From: Massariosphaeria phaeospora
Lineage: Eukaryota > Ascomycota > Dothideomycetes > Pleosporales
DNA length: 64,000 bases
Direction: 5' to 3'
NCBI GenBank assembly: GCA_011032825.1
Contig: JAADJZ010000016.1
Span: 992,001-1,056,000, forward strand
The notes beneath the pieces were generated by a model that did not search any database, was not told where the DNA came from, and was given only the letters and a program-made list of their open reading frames with translations. This document shows positions 34,654 to 47,300 of this stretch, piece after piece; the stretch's first letter is position 1; each line of letters begins with the position of its first letter. The translations under genes were made by a program, and so were the position numbers.

Positions 34654-35167
34654 AAAGTTTGATGTGTCGTTGAGGGAAGTTCGATGTGGTGCTATTGGAG
34701 AGTTTAGTACTGTATGTGGTGTGAAGAGTGTAATGGGGGTGCGCAGTTGTGTAAAGGTGGGATTTGGTTTACTGGCTGGAGGGTTGCGGGGCTGGGTGGC
34801 GAGGCATAGTGCACCGTTGTGAACGGCTAGCTATGTCTTTGGGTGCCGTTGTAGGTTTGATGTCCTGGTTTGTTTAGCGGGGGGTTGCGAAGTGGGGAGA
34901 TAGAGAGAGTAGAAAGGGAGAGGGAGAGAGGAGGGAAAATGTAAGTTTGAAATTCATTCGTGGGATGGATTGGATAGATAATGTCCAATTCCATCTACAT
35001 TTGGAATGTCTCCTTTGGTAGAGTTTAATTTCTAGATTCCAGGTAGCTCGAATCGCGGAGGCTGGCTGGTGAGAGCATTGCTTCTTTGTTGCTAAAGGGG
35101 ACGGTGGTCTTTTTCTTTTCTACTGCTTGGTTTGTGTTTCACTGTTGGGGAGTGACTGGAGGGTGGG

Positions 35168-35174
35168 TATAAAT
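35168..35174 (+). promoter_or_regulatory. TATA box of the low-complexity gene
   Basis: TATAAAT lies about 150 bp before the ATG at 35321, followed by a C/A-rich leader with many CAACT/CCAATC runs, a normal arrangement for a transcribed fungal gene. Confidence 0.5.
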
Positions 35175-35320
35175 CCTTGCATGGAGGCTAGACAAACAAA
35201 CGAGCTTCGACACAACTGGACTCGACTCAACGCTGTTCTGGCACTGGATTCAACATAGCTTAGCTCAACCATCTACGTCCTCACTAATCCAATCCAATTC
35301 AACCCAGCCCAACCTACACA

Positions 35321-36946
35321 ATGGCAGACGACACTCCGCCTCCGCCTCCACCTCCCAACCCACCTCCCGCCCCCGCCTCCTCCTCCGCCAGCACCCCTCC
35401 CTCGCCCATCCCCCTCGCCACCCTACAAGCCACCCGCCTCCGCGTCATCCTCCGCGTAACCACCTTGCTGAACCACCCCCGCGCCCTCACCAACACCACC
35501 CCCGAAATGCTGCGCGCCCGCCACAGTCTCCAGCAGCTGCGCCTAGCCTACGAGCAACACCAGCACTTAGACCAGCACCAACTCGTGCACGCAAATATCA
35601 ACGTGCCTCTCGCTCTCCCCGTCCCCATCCCCATCCCCCACCTCACCGGCCGCGAAACCATCCACCTCCCCCCGCACTCCCCCTCCCACCGCCTCTTGCA
35701 CATCCGCGCCATAACCGCGTGTCTCGCCTCCACACCAGCGATCCCGGACCCGGAAGCTCCCGGCGCGGATCAGCTGCAAGCGGCTATGCAGCTTGCGCGG
35801 CGCACGGTCGCTATGCTAAGGGATGGCGTGACGCGGCAGACGTATGCGGCGAGTGTGCGGCGGGAGGAGGAGGGCACGCCGCCGCCGGAGTATAGGCCTA
35901 GGGGGGAGTTTCTGGAGGGGCATGTGGGGGTGGGGGAAGGGGGGGAAGGGGAAGAGGGGTTGGTGTGGGGGGTGGAGGATAGGGAGAGGGTGAGGGAGGG
36001 GCAGGATGAGGATGAGGGGGATATGGAGTTTGGGGATGGGGAGCCTGATAACGACATCGACACCAACACCGACGACAACAACGACAACACTGCCCATCAT
36101 GCACCCCCAGCTCCCCGCACCACCACTACGCGCAACAGCACCCTCACCATCTCAACCCTTCTCCTCATCCATGGCTCGCACTCCTCTATCACGCACTCCG
36201 CGCCCGCGCCCCTGGACTTCACCTCGCAGATCCTCGGCCACGTCCAGCGCCAGCAGCAGGAGCAGGAGCAGGAGCAACAACAACAACCGGGTACACGCCG
36301 CCGACGACGCCGCTTCAACATCGTGCTGGATGTGGGCGTGCAAGTTGTTGGGAACGCGAATGTTGTGCACGTGCGTGGTGGGGGGCAGGGGGCGCGGCAG
36401 CAGATGCAGATGCAAGGAGTTGGTGCGCAGCGGCAAGGTCAGCGGAGCCATGGCGCTGGCGCTGGAGGAGGAACGACGGCAACGTCCACCCTGATGGAGA
36501 CGCAGACGCCGAACCAGGCTCGGACCCGCACACAGTCCCAGTTCCAGCTGCAAAGCTTAAGCCCCATGCCGACCCAGCGCTTCGCTCGTCACCGTCATCC
36601 GCACCGTAGTCCTCTCGCCCACGCTCACGCCCCGTCTCCGCAGCCTCAGCCGCAGCCTCAACACCCGCTTCCGACGCGTGAAGCCGAAACGGACAATATG
36701 GATTTGTACGAGGGGCCTGGAGCGGAGCGGGTGAGTCCGAGGACGTCGAGTGCTCGTCTTGGTGGTGAAGGTAATGGTGACGGTGACGGGGACGGAGACG
36801 GCGAAGGTGAAGATCGAGCAGGGAAACAAGAAGAGCAGGAGCAGGAGCAGGAGCAGGGAGAAAAGGACGAACACGAACACAAACAGGAACACGAATACCG
36901 TGAGGAAGAAGAAGAGAATGATGCAGGTAAGCCAAGCAGTAGATAG
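35321..36946 (+). CDS. Low-complexity orphan protein, unknown function
   Basis: A single uninterrupted frame of 541 codons starting in a good context (CACAATGG), preceded by a TATA box. The N-terminal 35 residues are mostly Pro. A moderately conserved-looking helical part follows (about 38-85, LATLQATRLRVILRVTTLL). Next is a Gly/Glu-rich strongly G-biased stretch (about 200-250), an Asp/Asn/Thr stretch, then TLLLIHGSHSSITHSA and RRRRRFNIVLDVGVQVVG (about 325-345). A Gln/Glu-rich stretch, a Pro/Gln/His stretch and a tail of alternating EQEQEQ and EHEHK complete it. I recognise no domain. It looks disordered and may be nuclear (RRRRRR run). A possible 5' splice site (GCAGGTAAGC, 36925) near the end means the true C-terminus may differ. 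Confidence 0.55.
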   Translation: MADDTPPPPPPPNPPPAPASSSASTPPSPIPLATLQATRLRVILRVTTLLNHPRALTNTTPEMLRARHSLQQLRLAYEQHQHLDQHQLVHANINVPLALPVPIPIPHLTGRETIHLPPHSPSHRLLHIRAITACLASTPAIPDPEAPGADQLQAAMQLARRTVAMLRDGVTRQTYAASVRREEEGTPPPEYRPRGEFLEGHVGVGEGGEGEEGLVWGVEDRERVREGQDEDEGDMEFGDGEPDNDIDTNTDDNNDNTAHHAPPAPRTTTTRNSTLTISTLLLIHGSHSSITHSAPAPLDFTSQILGHVQRQQQEQEQEQQQQPGTRRRRRRFNIVLDVGVQVVGNANVVHVRGGGQGARQQMQMQGVGAQRQGQRSHGAGAGGGTTATSTLMETQTPNQARTRTQSQFQLQSLSPMPTQRFARHRHPHRSPLAHAHAPSPQPQPQPQHPLPTREAETDNMDLYEGPGAERVSPRTSSARLGGEGNGDGDGDGDGEGEDRAGKQEEQEQEQEQGEKDEHEHKQEHEYREEEEENDAGKPSSR

Positions 36947-37588
36947 ATAAGCACGGAAAGGGGAAGCGGAACTAGACTAACAGGCCGATGGATAGACAGT
37001 GTCCTTCCCTTGTTTTCTAGAGGGAGAGTTTTCATAGACAGACGGATAGACGGATAGACGGACGGAAGAGGGTAGATACCCTTACTAGCTCACTTACTTA
37101 CGCAGTACATGCACCTTCCCCATCAATTACACTTCCCCATCAACGATCCCCCAGCCACCACACGAGTTATCAGCAGCAAATATACAGCACACCATTGACA
37201 TTGCGCAGCACTACTGTAGCTACCAGACGGGGCAATGTTCGCACCGACTAACCTAATTGACCGGAACGCCAAATCGACTCCCATTGCACTCCGTTTCCAT
37301 TTCCACTCCACATAGACGCCCTCAATTGATCCCCCATGCCACAGCATCCCATGCAGACAATCGAACTGAGAAAGAAAAAAGAGGTCACGTGATGTACATT
37401 CGCACCCACTCACTGTACAGGTATAGGGTAGGCTCAGGCGGAGAGAGACGAGTCGAGGTTGGGTTGAGTTGGAGCCTAGCAGGTTAGCATCCCCTCAAGC
37501 CACACATTCCCATAGAAGCACCCCCGCTCAAAAGCAAACACAAAGCAGATCAAAACGCCCACGAAAAAAATCGAAAAATCAACTTACA
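36947..37588. other. Convergent intergenic region
   Basis: Between the low-complexity gene (plus) and the SF3B1 gene (minus). Contains a GACGGATAGACGGATA-type short repeat near 37040-37065. No gene is supported. Confidence 0.5.
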
Positions 37589-40500
37589 TCAAATAAAAAC
37601 ATCCAACTCATGCCTCCTGCACGCCTCATCCTCGACATCCGGATACGCCGGCACCATGGCATCCGCACTCTGCACATACGCATCATTATACAGCCGCCAA
37701 TACGGATGCCGAACCTTGCGCGCCGGGTGAAACAGACCCGCCCACACATAGTTCATAACGAGCGGCGCGCCGATGGCATTGCGCACCCCCTCGATCGCCT
37801 CGACGATGCGGTCGATGACGTGCGGGCTCGTTTCGAACAGATTCGGCCACAGCAGGTTGAGCAGGTGCAGCATGGCGTCCTCGCAGTCGAGGCCGACGCA
37901 GCCGAGCGCCATGTGCTTGACGACGGCGGCGGCGGTCTGGCGGTGCACTTGGTCGCGGTCGATGAGCGCGTCTTCGAGGAGCGGGGTGACGGCGTAGATG
38001 TAGTCTTTGGCCATGTCGCCGATGTACTCGAACATGAAGGAGAGGGACTTGAGGACCCCGTTCTGCACGTTGAGTTCTGGCACGCGGTACTCGTTCATCA
38101 GGCCCGGCAGCACGGTGAAGGGCGCGCAGGTTTCGGCTACGATGCCGATGGCGACAGCGGTGCAGACGCGGGACTGACGCTCCTGCACGCGCAGGTTGTG
38201 CAGCAGCGTAGCGAGAACGTCCTGCGGACCGATGGCTTTGGCAATGTAACCGAACGTGTTGTTGGCCGCACGACGGATGCCCTTCTTGTGGGCCTTGAGC
38301 ATCTCGAGCAGCTCGAAGCAGATGCGCATCCACTCGCGAGGGTCGACCAGGTCGGCGCCGCGATCCGCAATGCGGCCGACGAGATCAATGGTGTTCTCCT
38401 GCACCTTTTCGTGACGGTTACGGAGAATGGGCGTGAGGCGAGGCAGCAGATCCTTGATCGGGGGCTGGAAGGCGTGGAGGCCGACAACGGTGACGATGGC
38501 ACGGAGAGCACCCAAGATGGATCCAAGCACTTCGGGGTACTCTTCTCCCAGGTACTCGTACAGCGCCTGGCCCAGCCTGACCAGCTGTGGATCCTCGTCG
38601 CACTTTTGCATGACGAAGGTGATGCGCGAGATCAGATCCGCAGCCTGTTGACGAACAGTGGCAGACCGGTTGTTGAGGCGCGCAAGAACAACTTCGACGA
38701 TTTGGGGGAGGTAGGTCTTGGTGCGTTCGCCGAGAGCATTGACAACCGTGGCGAAGCCGTCAATGACAATTGGATCCTCAATGGACTGTTCCTGGAAGGC
38801 GACTAGAACGCCGTCGATGAGCCGCTCTTCGAGACGCGTGTCAACGTCGTGGACGCCCAGAATACTGATGATCTTGTCAATAGTCTCGACAGTCATCTTC
38901 CGATAAGCCTCTGTCTCGTCCTTCATGTTGCCGACGATGCGACCGACGACTTCGGAAACACCCGACTTCTTGGCCAGATCAACCGTAGTATCAATGACGA
39001 GTCTGTAGTTTCGCTTGTCCAAGGCCATGCGGCGCACCCAAAAGTTCCTGAAGAATTCTGCGTTGACCGAGTCTCTGAGGTAAACTCCAGTAACACCAAT
39101 CGTTCCAGAGCACTGAGAGACGACTTTGAGCACCACCTTTTTCATTTCCTCGTCGGGCGACTGGAACTCACGGATGACGATTTCCATAATCTGGCCCGTG
39201 TAGTAGTTGGAGTACTCTTCGTCCATGAGGGGAACGATGTATCCAATGGCCTTGAGGAAACACGCGAGGTTCTTGCCGCGCTGACGTCGGGCACCAGTCC
39301 ACAGGGGGTTGAGAATGGGGTCAAAGGACTCGATACCGTACGGGGTAGCAGCTTCGGCGAGAGCGGCGAGGGCCAAGGCAGCGGCCATGCGGACCTTATT
39401 GTTCTCATCGTTTAGACTGTCTGCAACACACTCGACCAAGCCCTTCAGGTAAGGCAGAATAGCACATCCCATGAGGATCGGAATCTGTTGGACAATCTTC
39501 ACACCGGTGTGACGAGCGCTCCAAGACTTCTTGCTCCTGCACACGGCCTGGAGGAAGGGCACCATGGCCGGGATGCCGAGCGCGGAGGCGACGACGGCGA
39601 ATGCACGAGCGGTGGTGTTGCGCACATACTCGTCTTGATGATCGAGGTCGGGCCGCATCGTGCTGATCATGTGGGCAAGACCGGCAGCCTTGGCCAGATT
39701 GGAGATGATCTCGCGGCCTTCGACTCGCGCATAGTAGTCTTGGTCGATGAGAAGCGGCTCGATGACAACCAGGATCTTGTGTACGAACGGGCGGACAAGG
39801 TCGTCGAGCTTGTACAGCACGCGGTCGATGACTTTGACGAGGAGATGGCGCTCCTGGTCTTCCAGCGTGCGCTCCATCAGCAGCGGCAGGATCTGGTTGA
39901 AGAGTGCAGCGGCGCCAAACTGACGAGCGTTGTCGGTGATGTGTCGCAGGGCCGTCTTGCGCATAGGTGGCGTTCCGTTCTTGACTTTGAGAAGGAGCCG
40001 CATGATCTTGCGTTCCTTGAGCTCCTCGACGTTCATGTCGTTTTCATCCGCACCGTCCGTGAGCTTTCCAAAGTACTTCATGTCTTCCGTCTTGAAGAAC
40101 TGGAGATCGCCGACGCCAGGGATGTCTGTCGGCAGCTGCTTGCCCATGACGGCCAAGCTGCTGTCAGCCTCGGGGACGAGGTAGCCTTGGTACCCTGCAG
40201 GAAGCATCTGACCACCGACCGGGCGGGGACGGGGCTCGTAGCCGGGAGGTGGCTCAAGGATCTTGTAGCCCTCGATGGGGAACATGGCGTCCAGCTGCTC
40301 GTCCGACAGGGGCGCATTGCGGTTGTCGACGCCAAAGGGGAACGCGGCAACTGCACTGCTCGTGCCCTCTGCGCCGTCCTGTGGAGCAACCGGGCCCGCG
40401 GTGGGGCGTACCGTTGTGTCCCATCGCGAACGCGCCGGTTTGTCTGCGTCCGAGTCTGCGCCAGGTGTGGCAGCTTCTGGTGTCGCCGCGGCCGGGGTTG

Positions 40501-41185
40501 CGTCGTCTGCAAGCCATCGCGTCCTCTTCTTTGCCGGCGGGTCCTTCATATCCACATCTTCGGCACCTGCCTGAGCGGGCCCCTCGCCAGTAGCGTTGTC
40601 ATCCCATCGGCGCTTGTTCTTGCGTGGCTTCTCCTCCATGGGCGGTGTCTTGTCGCCGCTGACCGTCTCGCCGTCCTTGAGCGTCGGCTGGTGATCCAAG
40701 ACCATGTCGCCGCCGTCCCGCTCTCGCTGCTCAATCACTTTGTGGACACGCGCCTCCTCGCGCTCGAACTCGCGCTCCTTCATGGCATCTTTGTACGACT
40801 TGGCTCCGTTCTGGTCGGCGCCGTCGGGAGACAGCCGGCGGTCGAAGCGGCGTTGCTGGTACTCGGTCTCGCGCGACGCGATCTGGGCCTGCTTCTCGCG
40901 GCTCATGAGAATGTCGTCCTCGGCCGTGTCGCCGCGCGCAAACTCGTCGATCTGCGCCGACGTGGCCGTGTACTGGCCGACGAGCTTGCGGCCGTTCAGC
41001 GCGCCCTCATCGTCCATTTCGTCGTCGTTGTCGCCCGCGGGGATGGTCAAGTCGTAGCCGGCGTACTTGTCGGTGCCGCCGCCATCGTACAGGTTCTTGT
41101 CGAAGGCCTCGGTGAGAGCCGCCTTGGACGAGCCACCCGCGTCATCGCGAGCGGAGTACTTCTTTCCTGAGCGCGGGCCAGGCAT
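37589..41185 (-). CDS. HSH155: Splicing factor SF3B1/Hsh155, U2 snRNP subunit
   Basis: An intronless frame. I prefer the ATG at 41185 ([15 protein letters not shown]), giving 1,198 residues, to the in-frame ATG at 41311, because the extra 42 residues look like leader. The N-terminal part is disordered and carries the Trp-centred ligand motifs that recruit U2AF/SPF45-type UHM proteins: [15 protein letters not shown] and RSRWDTT. The conserved [19 protein letters not shown] follows. From about residue 380 on, HEAT repeats resemble SF3B1 almost throughout, for example [36 protein letters not shown] and [20 protein letters not shown]. The protein clamps the branch-site/U2 duplex in the spliceosome. 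The very last residues differ from the animal form. Long open frames on the opposite strand are shadows of its codon usage. Confidence 0.97.
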   Translation of the reverse strand: MPGPRSGKKYSARDDAGGSSKAALTEAFDKNLYDGGGTDKYAGYDLTIPAGDNDDEMDDEGALNGRKLVGQYTATSAQIDEFARGDTAEDDILMSREKQAQIASRETEYQQRRFDRRLSPDGADQNGAKSYKDAMKEREFEREEARVHKVIEQRERDGGDMVLDHQPTLKDGETVSGDKTPPMEEKPRKNKRRWDDNATGEGPAQAGAEDVDMKDPPAKKRTRWLADDATPAAATPEAATPGADSDADKPARSRWDTTVRPTAGPVAPQDGAEGTSSAVAAFPFGVDNRNAPLSDEQLDAMFPIEGYKILEPPPGYEPRPRPVGGQMLPAGYQGYLVPEADSSLAVMGKQLPTDIPGVGDLQFFKTEDMKYFGKLTDGADENDMNVEELKERKIMRLLLKVKNGTPPMRKTALRHITDNARQFGAAALFNQILPLLMERTLEDQERHLLVKVIDRVLYKLDDLVRPFVHKILVVIEPLLIDQDYYARVEGREIISNLAKAAGLAHMISTMRPDLDHQDEYVRNTTARAFAVVASALGIPAMVPFLQAVCRSKKSWSARHTGVKIVQQIPILMGCAILPYLKGLVECVADSLNDENNKVRMAAALALAALAEAATPYGIESFDPILNPLWTGARRQRGKNLACFLKAIGYIVPLMDEEYSNYYTGQIMEIVIREFQSPDEEMKKVVLKVVSQCSGTIGVTGVYLRDSVNAEFFRNFWVRRMALDKRNYRLVIDTTVDLAKKSGVSEVVGRIVGNMKDETEAYRKMTVETIDKIISILGVHDVDTRLEERLIDGVLVAFQEQSIEDPIVIDGFATVVNALGERTKTYLPQIVEVVLARLNNRSATVRQQAADLISRITFVMQKCDEDPQLVRLGQALYEYLGEEYPEVLGSILGALRAIVTVVGLHAFQPPIKDLLPRLTPILRNRHEKVQENTIDLVGRIADRGADLVDPREWMRICFELLEMLKAHKKGIRRAANNTFGYIAKAIGPQDVLATLLHNLRVQERQSRVCTAVAIGIVAETCAPFTVLPGLMNEYRVPELNVQNGVLKSLSFMFEYIGDMAKDYIYAVTPLLEDALIDRDQVHRQTAAAVVKHMALGCVGLDCEDAMLHLLNLLWPNLFETSPHVIDRIVEAIEGVRNAIGAPLVMNYVWAGLFHPARKVRHPYWRLYNDAYVQSADAMVPAYPDVEDEACRRHELDVFI

Positions 41186-41929
41186 GTTGGCAGCAGAAGT
41201 CGGGGTTGTTGTAGGTGGTTTGATGATGGCGAGGGGGCAACGCGAGGTGAACTTTCTCGAGCCTGGCTTGGCGCGGAGGCTGCTCGGGCCGCGATCAGCC
41301 GCTATTACCAATACGGCTAGCGCGACGGCGTCACTTATGTCCGACCCCAGTCCCGTCCAACGTGGACCACAACACCACGAAGCGAGGCCAGTCGTTCTTT
41401 GGATACATCATAGTGCTAGAAAGCTCCATATCATGAAATAGAATACCCCGTTGCGAGAAACCCCTCTCAGTCACATCGCAAGAACAATCCACGTGTACTT
41501 CACCTCACCTGCCTAGTTCACACGACTAAAACCCCACGACATCTACATTGAATTGGTAATCGTCCAACACCATCACGAACCAAAACCTATCCAGAGACAT
41601 GATCTTATATATCGCCGCAAACACCTAATCACGCCATATCAACTGTAACCACCAAACCCCCCATCACTAACCCCGCCACGAGACACCCGCCGCATGGCCG
41701 AAACACCGCAGTAATCCAGCCCGATACCCCATACCCGCCAAGAAAACACGCAGCCGGCCACAGATCGGCCGGTCGAAGCAGTAAAACACGCCGAGGACCC
41801 AGCCCTCCAGCCCCCAGTGCAGATATCAGCACCTAGCCTAGACCACGCCGGCAACGCCGCAAAGCCCCCCGCCGGTCCCCTCAGCACCCTATGAACTTTT
41901 CCCGAAAAGCAAACGCCCCGCCGCCCCGA
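41186..41929. other. Intergenic between SF3B1 and the next minus-strand gene
   Basis: Upstream region of the SF3B1 gene and 3' region of the uncharacterised gene. The short frames at 41629-41887 overlap and have no recognisable similarity. Confidence 0.5.
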
Positions 41930-43178
41930 CTAGACCAGGGCGTCCGTCTCCTTCCACGCCTTCTTGGCCCCCGCGCGCAACTTGGCCTTCAGCGCCTTGA
42001 GGAAGTCCATCTGCTCGGCGGGGCCCCACTGCGTGACCGTGACGCCGCCCTCGGGGTCCTTCTCGCGGGTATGGAAGGCCGCCTCCTCGAACGTGAGCAC
42101 GTCGAGCCCCTTGAGCGGGTTGTTGCGGTCGATGGATAGCAGCCAGGTGCCAGCCGCGTTGAAGATGTTCTTGACGGCCGTGGGCGGCGACTCGTTGGAC
42201 GACACGTGCGCGAAACTGAAGCGCTGCAGCGCGCGCGCCTCCTGCAGCAGGTGGAACGACGTCTGCGCTGTCTGCTTGTGGTACGTGTCGCTGTGAATCT
42301 GCTGCAGGTACTTGACGTTGCGGAGGCCGATGCCGATCAGGAACTGCGAGAGGACTTGGGTGCCGGGGCAGTGGAAGAACTGGCCGTAGACGATGGCGCC
42401 GGCTTCAGCGGCCATCTGCTTGTTGGCGCCGAGCACCGCGAGAAAGTTGCGGCCGTGGTAGTCCGGGGCGTAGGCGGTCTTGCTGCCGGATTGCTTGAGC
42501 GTCAGGTGGATTCTGTCTTCGTCGTGCTTGAGTGCGAAGCGCAGGATCTTGGCGCGGACGTGCAGAGGGAGGGCCAGCATGCGGAAGGGGAGTTCTTGCT
42601 TGATGATGATGGCGACGTGGCCTGCGTACTCGCCCTCTTCGAGCATCGTCTATCTATTATTAGTACGAAAGAGATGGTCGGCGGAAGGGGCTACTAACCT
42701 GCTTGATGAGCCGGAACGGCATGTCGGAGCGGAGCTTCACAAGATGCGTAAAGTCGGAGTTCTTGTCGAGCTACACAATCAGTCAGTCAATCCCTACACT
42801 CTACACCCCAAGAAGCAAACTCACGACTGCAGCGCCCGTCTCGGCAAGAAACCTCGTATCAATGATGACCCCATCGTCCCTCTCCAACTCAGTCTTGATC
42901 CTGGACTGGCACTCCTCGAACTTCTCCTTGAGCGCCTTCTCCCGAGCCTTAATAGCCTTGGTGTTCATGGAGAGCGGCCGGCCGAAGCGGAAGCCACTCG
43001 GGCTGTACTCAGCGACCGCGTTATCATCGGATGGAAGGTCGCCATCCTCGACATCAGCGTCGGGCTCCTCGCGGCCGAAAAGGCGCTTAGTCATGGCCGC
43101 ATCTTCTTCGGTCTTGTCCTCGACCTTGACGGGCGGCTTTGCGCGGGACATGCGGGCCTTCTTGCGAGCCGGAGGCAT
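41930..43178 (-). CDS. Uncharacterised fungal protein, 381 residues
   Basis: Three exons, 43178-42825, 42770-42699 and 42649-41930, join in frame to 381 residues. The start MPPARKKARMSRAK is basic and nuclear-localisation-like. An acidic stretch (about 40-60) and a charged helix (KAIKAREKALKEKFEEC) follow. The C-terminal half begins ELPFRMLALPLHVRAKILRFAL, which resembles the short F-box-like opening of many Dothideomycete proteins (LP.E.R..I..), and goes on with GANKQMAAEAGAIVYGQFF. That pattern is common in large, poorly described Pezizomycotina families, but I cannot name a function. The middle exon is 72 bp, and both introns are about 50 bp and in phase 0. Confidence 0.75.
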
Positions 43179-43990
43179 GTTGCTGGCTTGGGTGGCGGTG
43201 GTAGCAGCGCAAGTGGTTGTTGCAGATTGGTTGGGGATGCTGAAAACCTATGTGCAGATTGGGAGGGGTAGGTGGGAGGATGGTGGTGGAGGAAGAGTTT
43301 TTAGGTCGGAGCTGGAGCCTTATGTATGGGTGGCGGGTTTCTGGGGCACGTGGAAGATTCTCCGGCGGGCCGTCGCTAATGACCCCAGTAACCGGGAGGG
43401 TTTATCGATAGGCAGAAAGAGAAGGTTCTTTCACTTGTCGTGCCTTCTTGTACTGGAACTCGGGCCAAGGTCGGGAGGTTGACGTAATGCGTGTCGGGTG
43501 AGAGAAGATGCTGTAGGAAAGTGAAGGAAGCTACTTTCCATGGAATATGTCCAGGCTACTGATGGACAGCGTCCATAGGTGAGGGATTCATGAAGCTTTG
43601 GCCGCCCGTACCGAAGGGGAGCGTGTGAGCTAGATATCAGTTGCCGAGGAAGGGAGGTCGTACTCATTTACAAGGGATCGTGAGATCCACCCAGGAAGGG
43701 CCATATATTTGCATCCTCCATCCTCTATCTTGAACCGCAGACCCCTTTCAACGCACCCTGCCTCTAGCATTTACCACAACCCAAGACCCATGAAATCTTC
43801 TCATAAAGCGAACATCCCGCGTCTGCGTTATTCAAAGGGAAATCTCGAATGTCGCTGAATTTAACGTTTGTTGGTTAGGGAAGAGGGAAACATTGACGTA
43901 TTATTTTGATCTTTTGACGGCGCTGGCTCAGTGCGTGACGGGAAGAAACCTCTCCTACTAACCCCCTGGCAGAATTTATTGCCGATAACG
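43179..43990. other. Intergenic, no supported gene
   Basis: Upstream region of the uncharacterised gene, then unassigned sequence leading into the roughly 190-bp tandem repeats. Nothing coding is visible. Confidence 0.5.
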
Positions 43991-43994
43991 AGAC

Positions 43995-44370
43995 GTTGGG
44001 CAATCCTCTTGGCAGTCTATGCCTTTCCAGCCGTACGTATATCATCTACCTCAGTCTCTACAAACCTCTACTGTATCTACTATACTAGGTATTGTATAAG
44101 TAGAGGCCTATAGGTATAGAAAGTATAGAACTACGTAGCTACGTAGTGCGTTGGAAGCTAGCAGAATTTATCACCTACAACAACAGCTATTACCCTATCC
44201 TCTTAACAGTACACTCCCTTCCAGCAATACATATTTCATCTACTCCAATCTCTACAAAGCCCTACTATATCCACCATACTAGGCAATGTATAACCAAGGG
44301 CCTGTAGAGCCAAAGAGGTAGAACGACTTAGCTGCCTAGTAAGTAGGATTTATCACCCACAACAACAGAC
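43995..44370. repeat. Two tandem units of a roughly 190-bp repeat
   Basis: Unit 1 starts near CAATCCTCTTGGCAGT (44001) and unit 2 near TATCCTCTTAACAGTACA (44196). Both continue with ATCTAC/TCAGTCTCTACAAA and then CCATACTAGGCAATGTATAA-like sequence, and end with ACAACAACAG. A third unit continues at 47535 on the far side of hAT 2. No coding content or obvious RNA polymerase III boxes. Confidence 0.8.
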
Positions 44371-44378
44371 GTTACGCA

Positions 44379-47300
44379 CACAGAAGCTAACAATCAAGTG
44401 GCTTGCAACTAATTGATTGATCGCTTGATTATGTAACAAATCAATCAAATCAATTCACTGCCTGTAATTTTTCCAATCAAATCAATTAGTGAGGTCTTGT
44501 TTGATTGGAAGTTGACACTGATTGATAGTTTCTCCTATAGTAGCTCTCTGAGCTGGGTCAATAGCGTAGATAGCTTTAGTTCGGCGTGTTTTTGAGGCTG
44601 TAGGTTTTGGTGTATAGGGAGTTCGTGATAGAATTTGTAGTGTTGAGTTCAGCGATCAATCGGGTGTTACGAGTTAAGTAGTACGCGCACGCCCCTCCCT
44701 GAGTAACCAGTACCTAAAAATTTGCTCTCACCACTGCCAAACGCCTGTATTCACTCTGTGAGCTGTTTTTACGATGAGCCAACGTACCTCTGGCCGCCGT
44801 GGCCGCGCCGCCGCACCCGCCGACTCTCAGCGCACCCAAACGTTTGAGGAAGAGCTACGAGAGCTCCGCGATCCATCGCCAGCGCCTGCTGCCACCTCGA
44901 TCGCCCCATCCGCTACAGAGGGCGAATTGCCTACCCCTGACGACGATTTCGACGCGCGATTTGAGGATAACTTTGATGAGATTGATTGGGCGCGCTTGCC
45001 GGAGTATATGAAGCCTCTGCGTACACAGAATGTCACGGTTTATAGCTCTTACCCTATGAGATGGATAAGGGTACTACGCTTATCTAGGACTAGCGCTGTC
45101 TGTGCTTTCGCACCTACAAATTCTGTAGCTTCTAGATAATACAACCTCAGTTCAATCCTCAATTCCCTGTGCACTGCTTGCACTCACCGCGACACAGAAA
45201 CACAAGAAGTCATAGATTTATCGCCATAGGTATCGCGTGTGCCTTAGCAGGCAACTAGATCGTATATTCTTTATATGCGCGTATTGCCACAAGCATAAAA
45301 CAATCGATCAAGGCGGCAGTGGCAAATACGAAGTAACGCTATCAACGTCGTCAGCTATGAATCATTTACAGGCGAAAAATAGAGGCCACAACCTTACGCC
45401 GATGGGTGAGAGGCTTTTACCGCTAGCCGCCGGCCAGCGTACTTTACAAGGAATCATTCGAGATGGCATCGTAGTACCGCAGGTAGTGGGCAACGCCTTG
45501 GGCAACTTTGACGTGCAGAAATTTCGCCTAGTCGCGATCGAGTAGTTAGTGGGTAATAATTACCCTCTGCGAGAGTTTGAGACCCCTGCTTTCCGGCGTA
45601 TGTTGAAAATGGCCAATCCGAAGGCGCTAGATAGTTTGTGGAAGAATTACCAAAGTGTTTCGCAATACGTCATGCGCCTGTTCAACTACCTACAGCCTAA
45701 GGTTATAGCGGACCTGTCTAGCGCGCTGAGTAAAATACACCTATCGTTTGACGGCTAGACTGTAAAAGGTGGCAAGAAAGGATATTTGAGTATTGTTGCT
45801 CACTACGTAGATGCGTCGGGTCGCATTAATAATCTTCTAGTTTCTTTTCCACAACTATCCGGCGCCTACACAAGGGAGCGGATCGCTATAATAATACAAA
45901 GAAACACTCCGAAGCTTCAATATTAACTCGAAAAAGGTGGGATACTTTATTCTAAATAATGCGAACAACAATAACACTGCCATTGACTATTTGGCGAATC
46001 TGTATGGCTTCAATGCAGAACATCGGCGACTGCGCTGTAGGCTACATACACTCAATCTTATTAGCCAAACAGTCATGTTTAGAGTGAACAAAGACGCCTT
46101 TGAAAACGAGAATAGCTAGCATGCGATTAAGAAGAAGTTACTGCAGGATTGGCGTAAACATGGCCCGCTAGGTGTTCTCATAGATGTTCTCCACTACATC
46201 AAAACGCCGCAGCAATACGACCTACTATACAGTTTCCAGCGGAAAGAAGCGGAGGCTCAAAAGGAGCCTTACAAAGTGATTGAGCTAATTAAGCTAGTAG
46301 TAACTAGGTGTAACTTCTTTGTTGCGGCATTTGAGAGAGCTGTACAGCAGCTCAAGAATCCGCTAGATGCCCACATACAGTACCACATCGAGAATACGCG
46401 CACATCCGCCGCCTACTCACTCGCCCGCGGGAATCAGGTGGCCGAAGCTCCGGCGTGGATGACGTCAACTGGATTGAGCGCACAAGATTGGGGTGTAATT
46501 ACTCAGTATATTGAGGTTCTACATCTATTGAAGGTTGCTACAAAGCGCCTTGAAGGTAGAAGCAAGAGTGGGAAGTTTGGTGCGCTACATGAAGTTATTC
46601 CCACATTCGAATACGTACTCGGCGCCTACGAGGAGATTGCGCAGCAATATGAGAGCGTCAATTACAACAAGGCAGACTCGCCTGAGAATCACTTGGCTGT
46701 CAATGTACGCGCTGCGTGGCAGAAGCTACAAAAGTACTAAGAGAAACTTGATAACTCGCTAGCGTACTACGCTGCTACAGTACTCCACCCATACTACAAG
46801 TATTACTGCCAAAACGCGTAGCGTGAACAGCCTCATTGGATAGCTGCTACAGAGGCCAATCTCCAGAGCCTGTAGAGTGAATACAAACCAGAGGTAGAGG
46901 CACCCGATCCAGAGCTAATTCGCCCGCGCAAGAAAACCAAGGTCTCCGATATCCAGGCAAGCATTGATCTCCTAGTAAATCCGCAGAGGATATATCCGAT
47001 GACAGCGAGGCCACTACAGACAAACTTGAACTATGGAGAAAGAAGGAGCAAAACCTGCCGCTAGTTCACCCTCACTCCATTGACCCGATCACCTACTGAA
47101 TAGGGATGAGAGAGCTCTACCCCAACCTCAGCCGGCTAGCCATTGACGTACTATCGATCCCAGCATCTAGCTGTGATTGTGAACGTATGTTTAGTGAGAT
47201 AGGCGACCTCCTAGAGCCTAAGCGCCGCAAGCTATCGCCTCAATTACTCGCAGGATTTATAGATAACGGCACTACAGAGCTCACTGAACAAGCAATTGAT

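Larger units (their letters stand above)
34187..35320. other. Intergenic, with simple repeats
   Basis: The Hsp70 3' region is followed by G/T-rich sequence, a TGTGTGA microsatellite and a purine-rich stretch (34885-34937), then the promoter of the next gene. No frame here has coding support. Confidence 0.55.

Noticed and set aside
37469..41170. Long plus-strand open frames (445 and 560 codons) opposite the SF3B1 gene
   Set aside because: They lie wholly antisense to a strongly conserved coding sequence, and their products are Val/Asp/Glu/Arg-rich mirror translations without any domain. They are shadows of GC-rich codon use.
42206..43482. Plus-strand frames of about 160-263 codons across the uncharacterised minus-strand gene
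   Set aside because: The minus strand gives three exons with clean splice sites and an uninterrupted protein; the plus-strand frames are antisense shadows.
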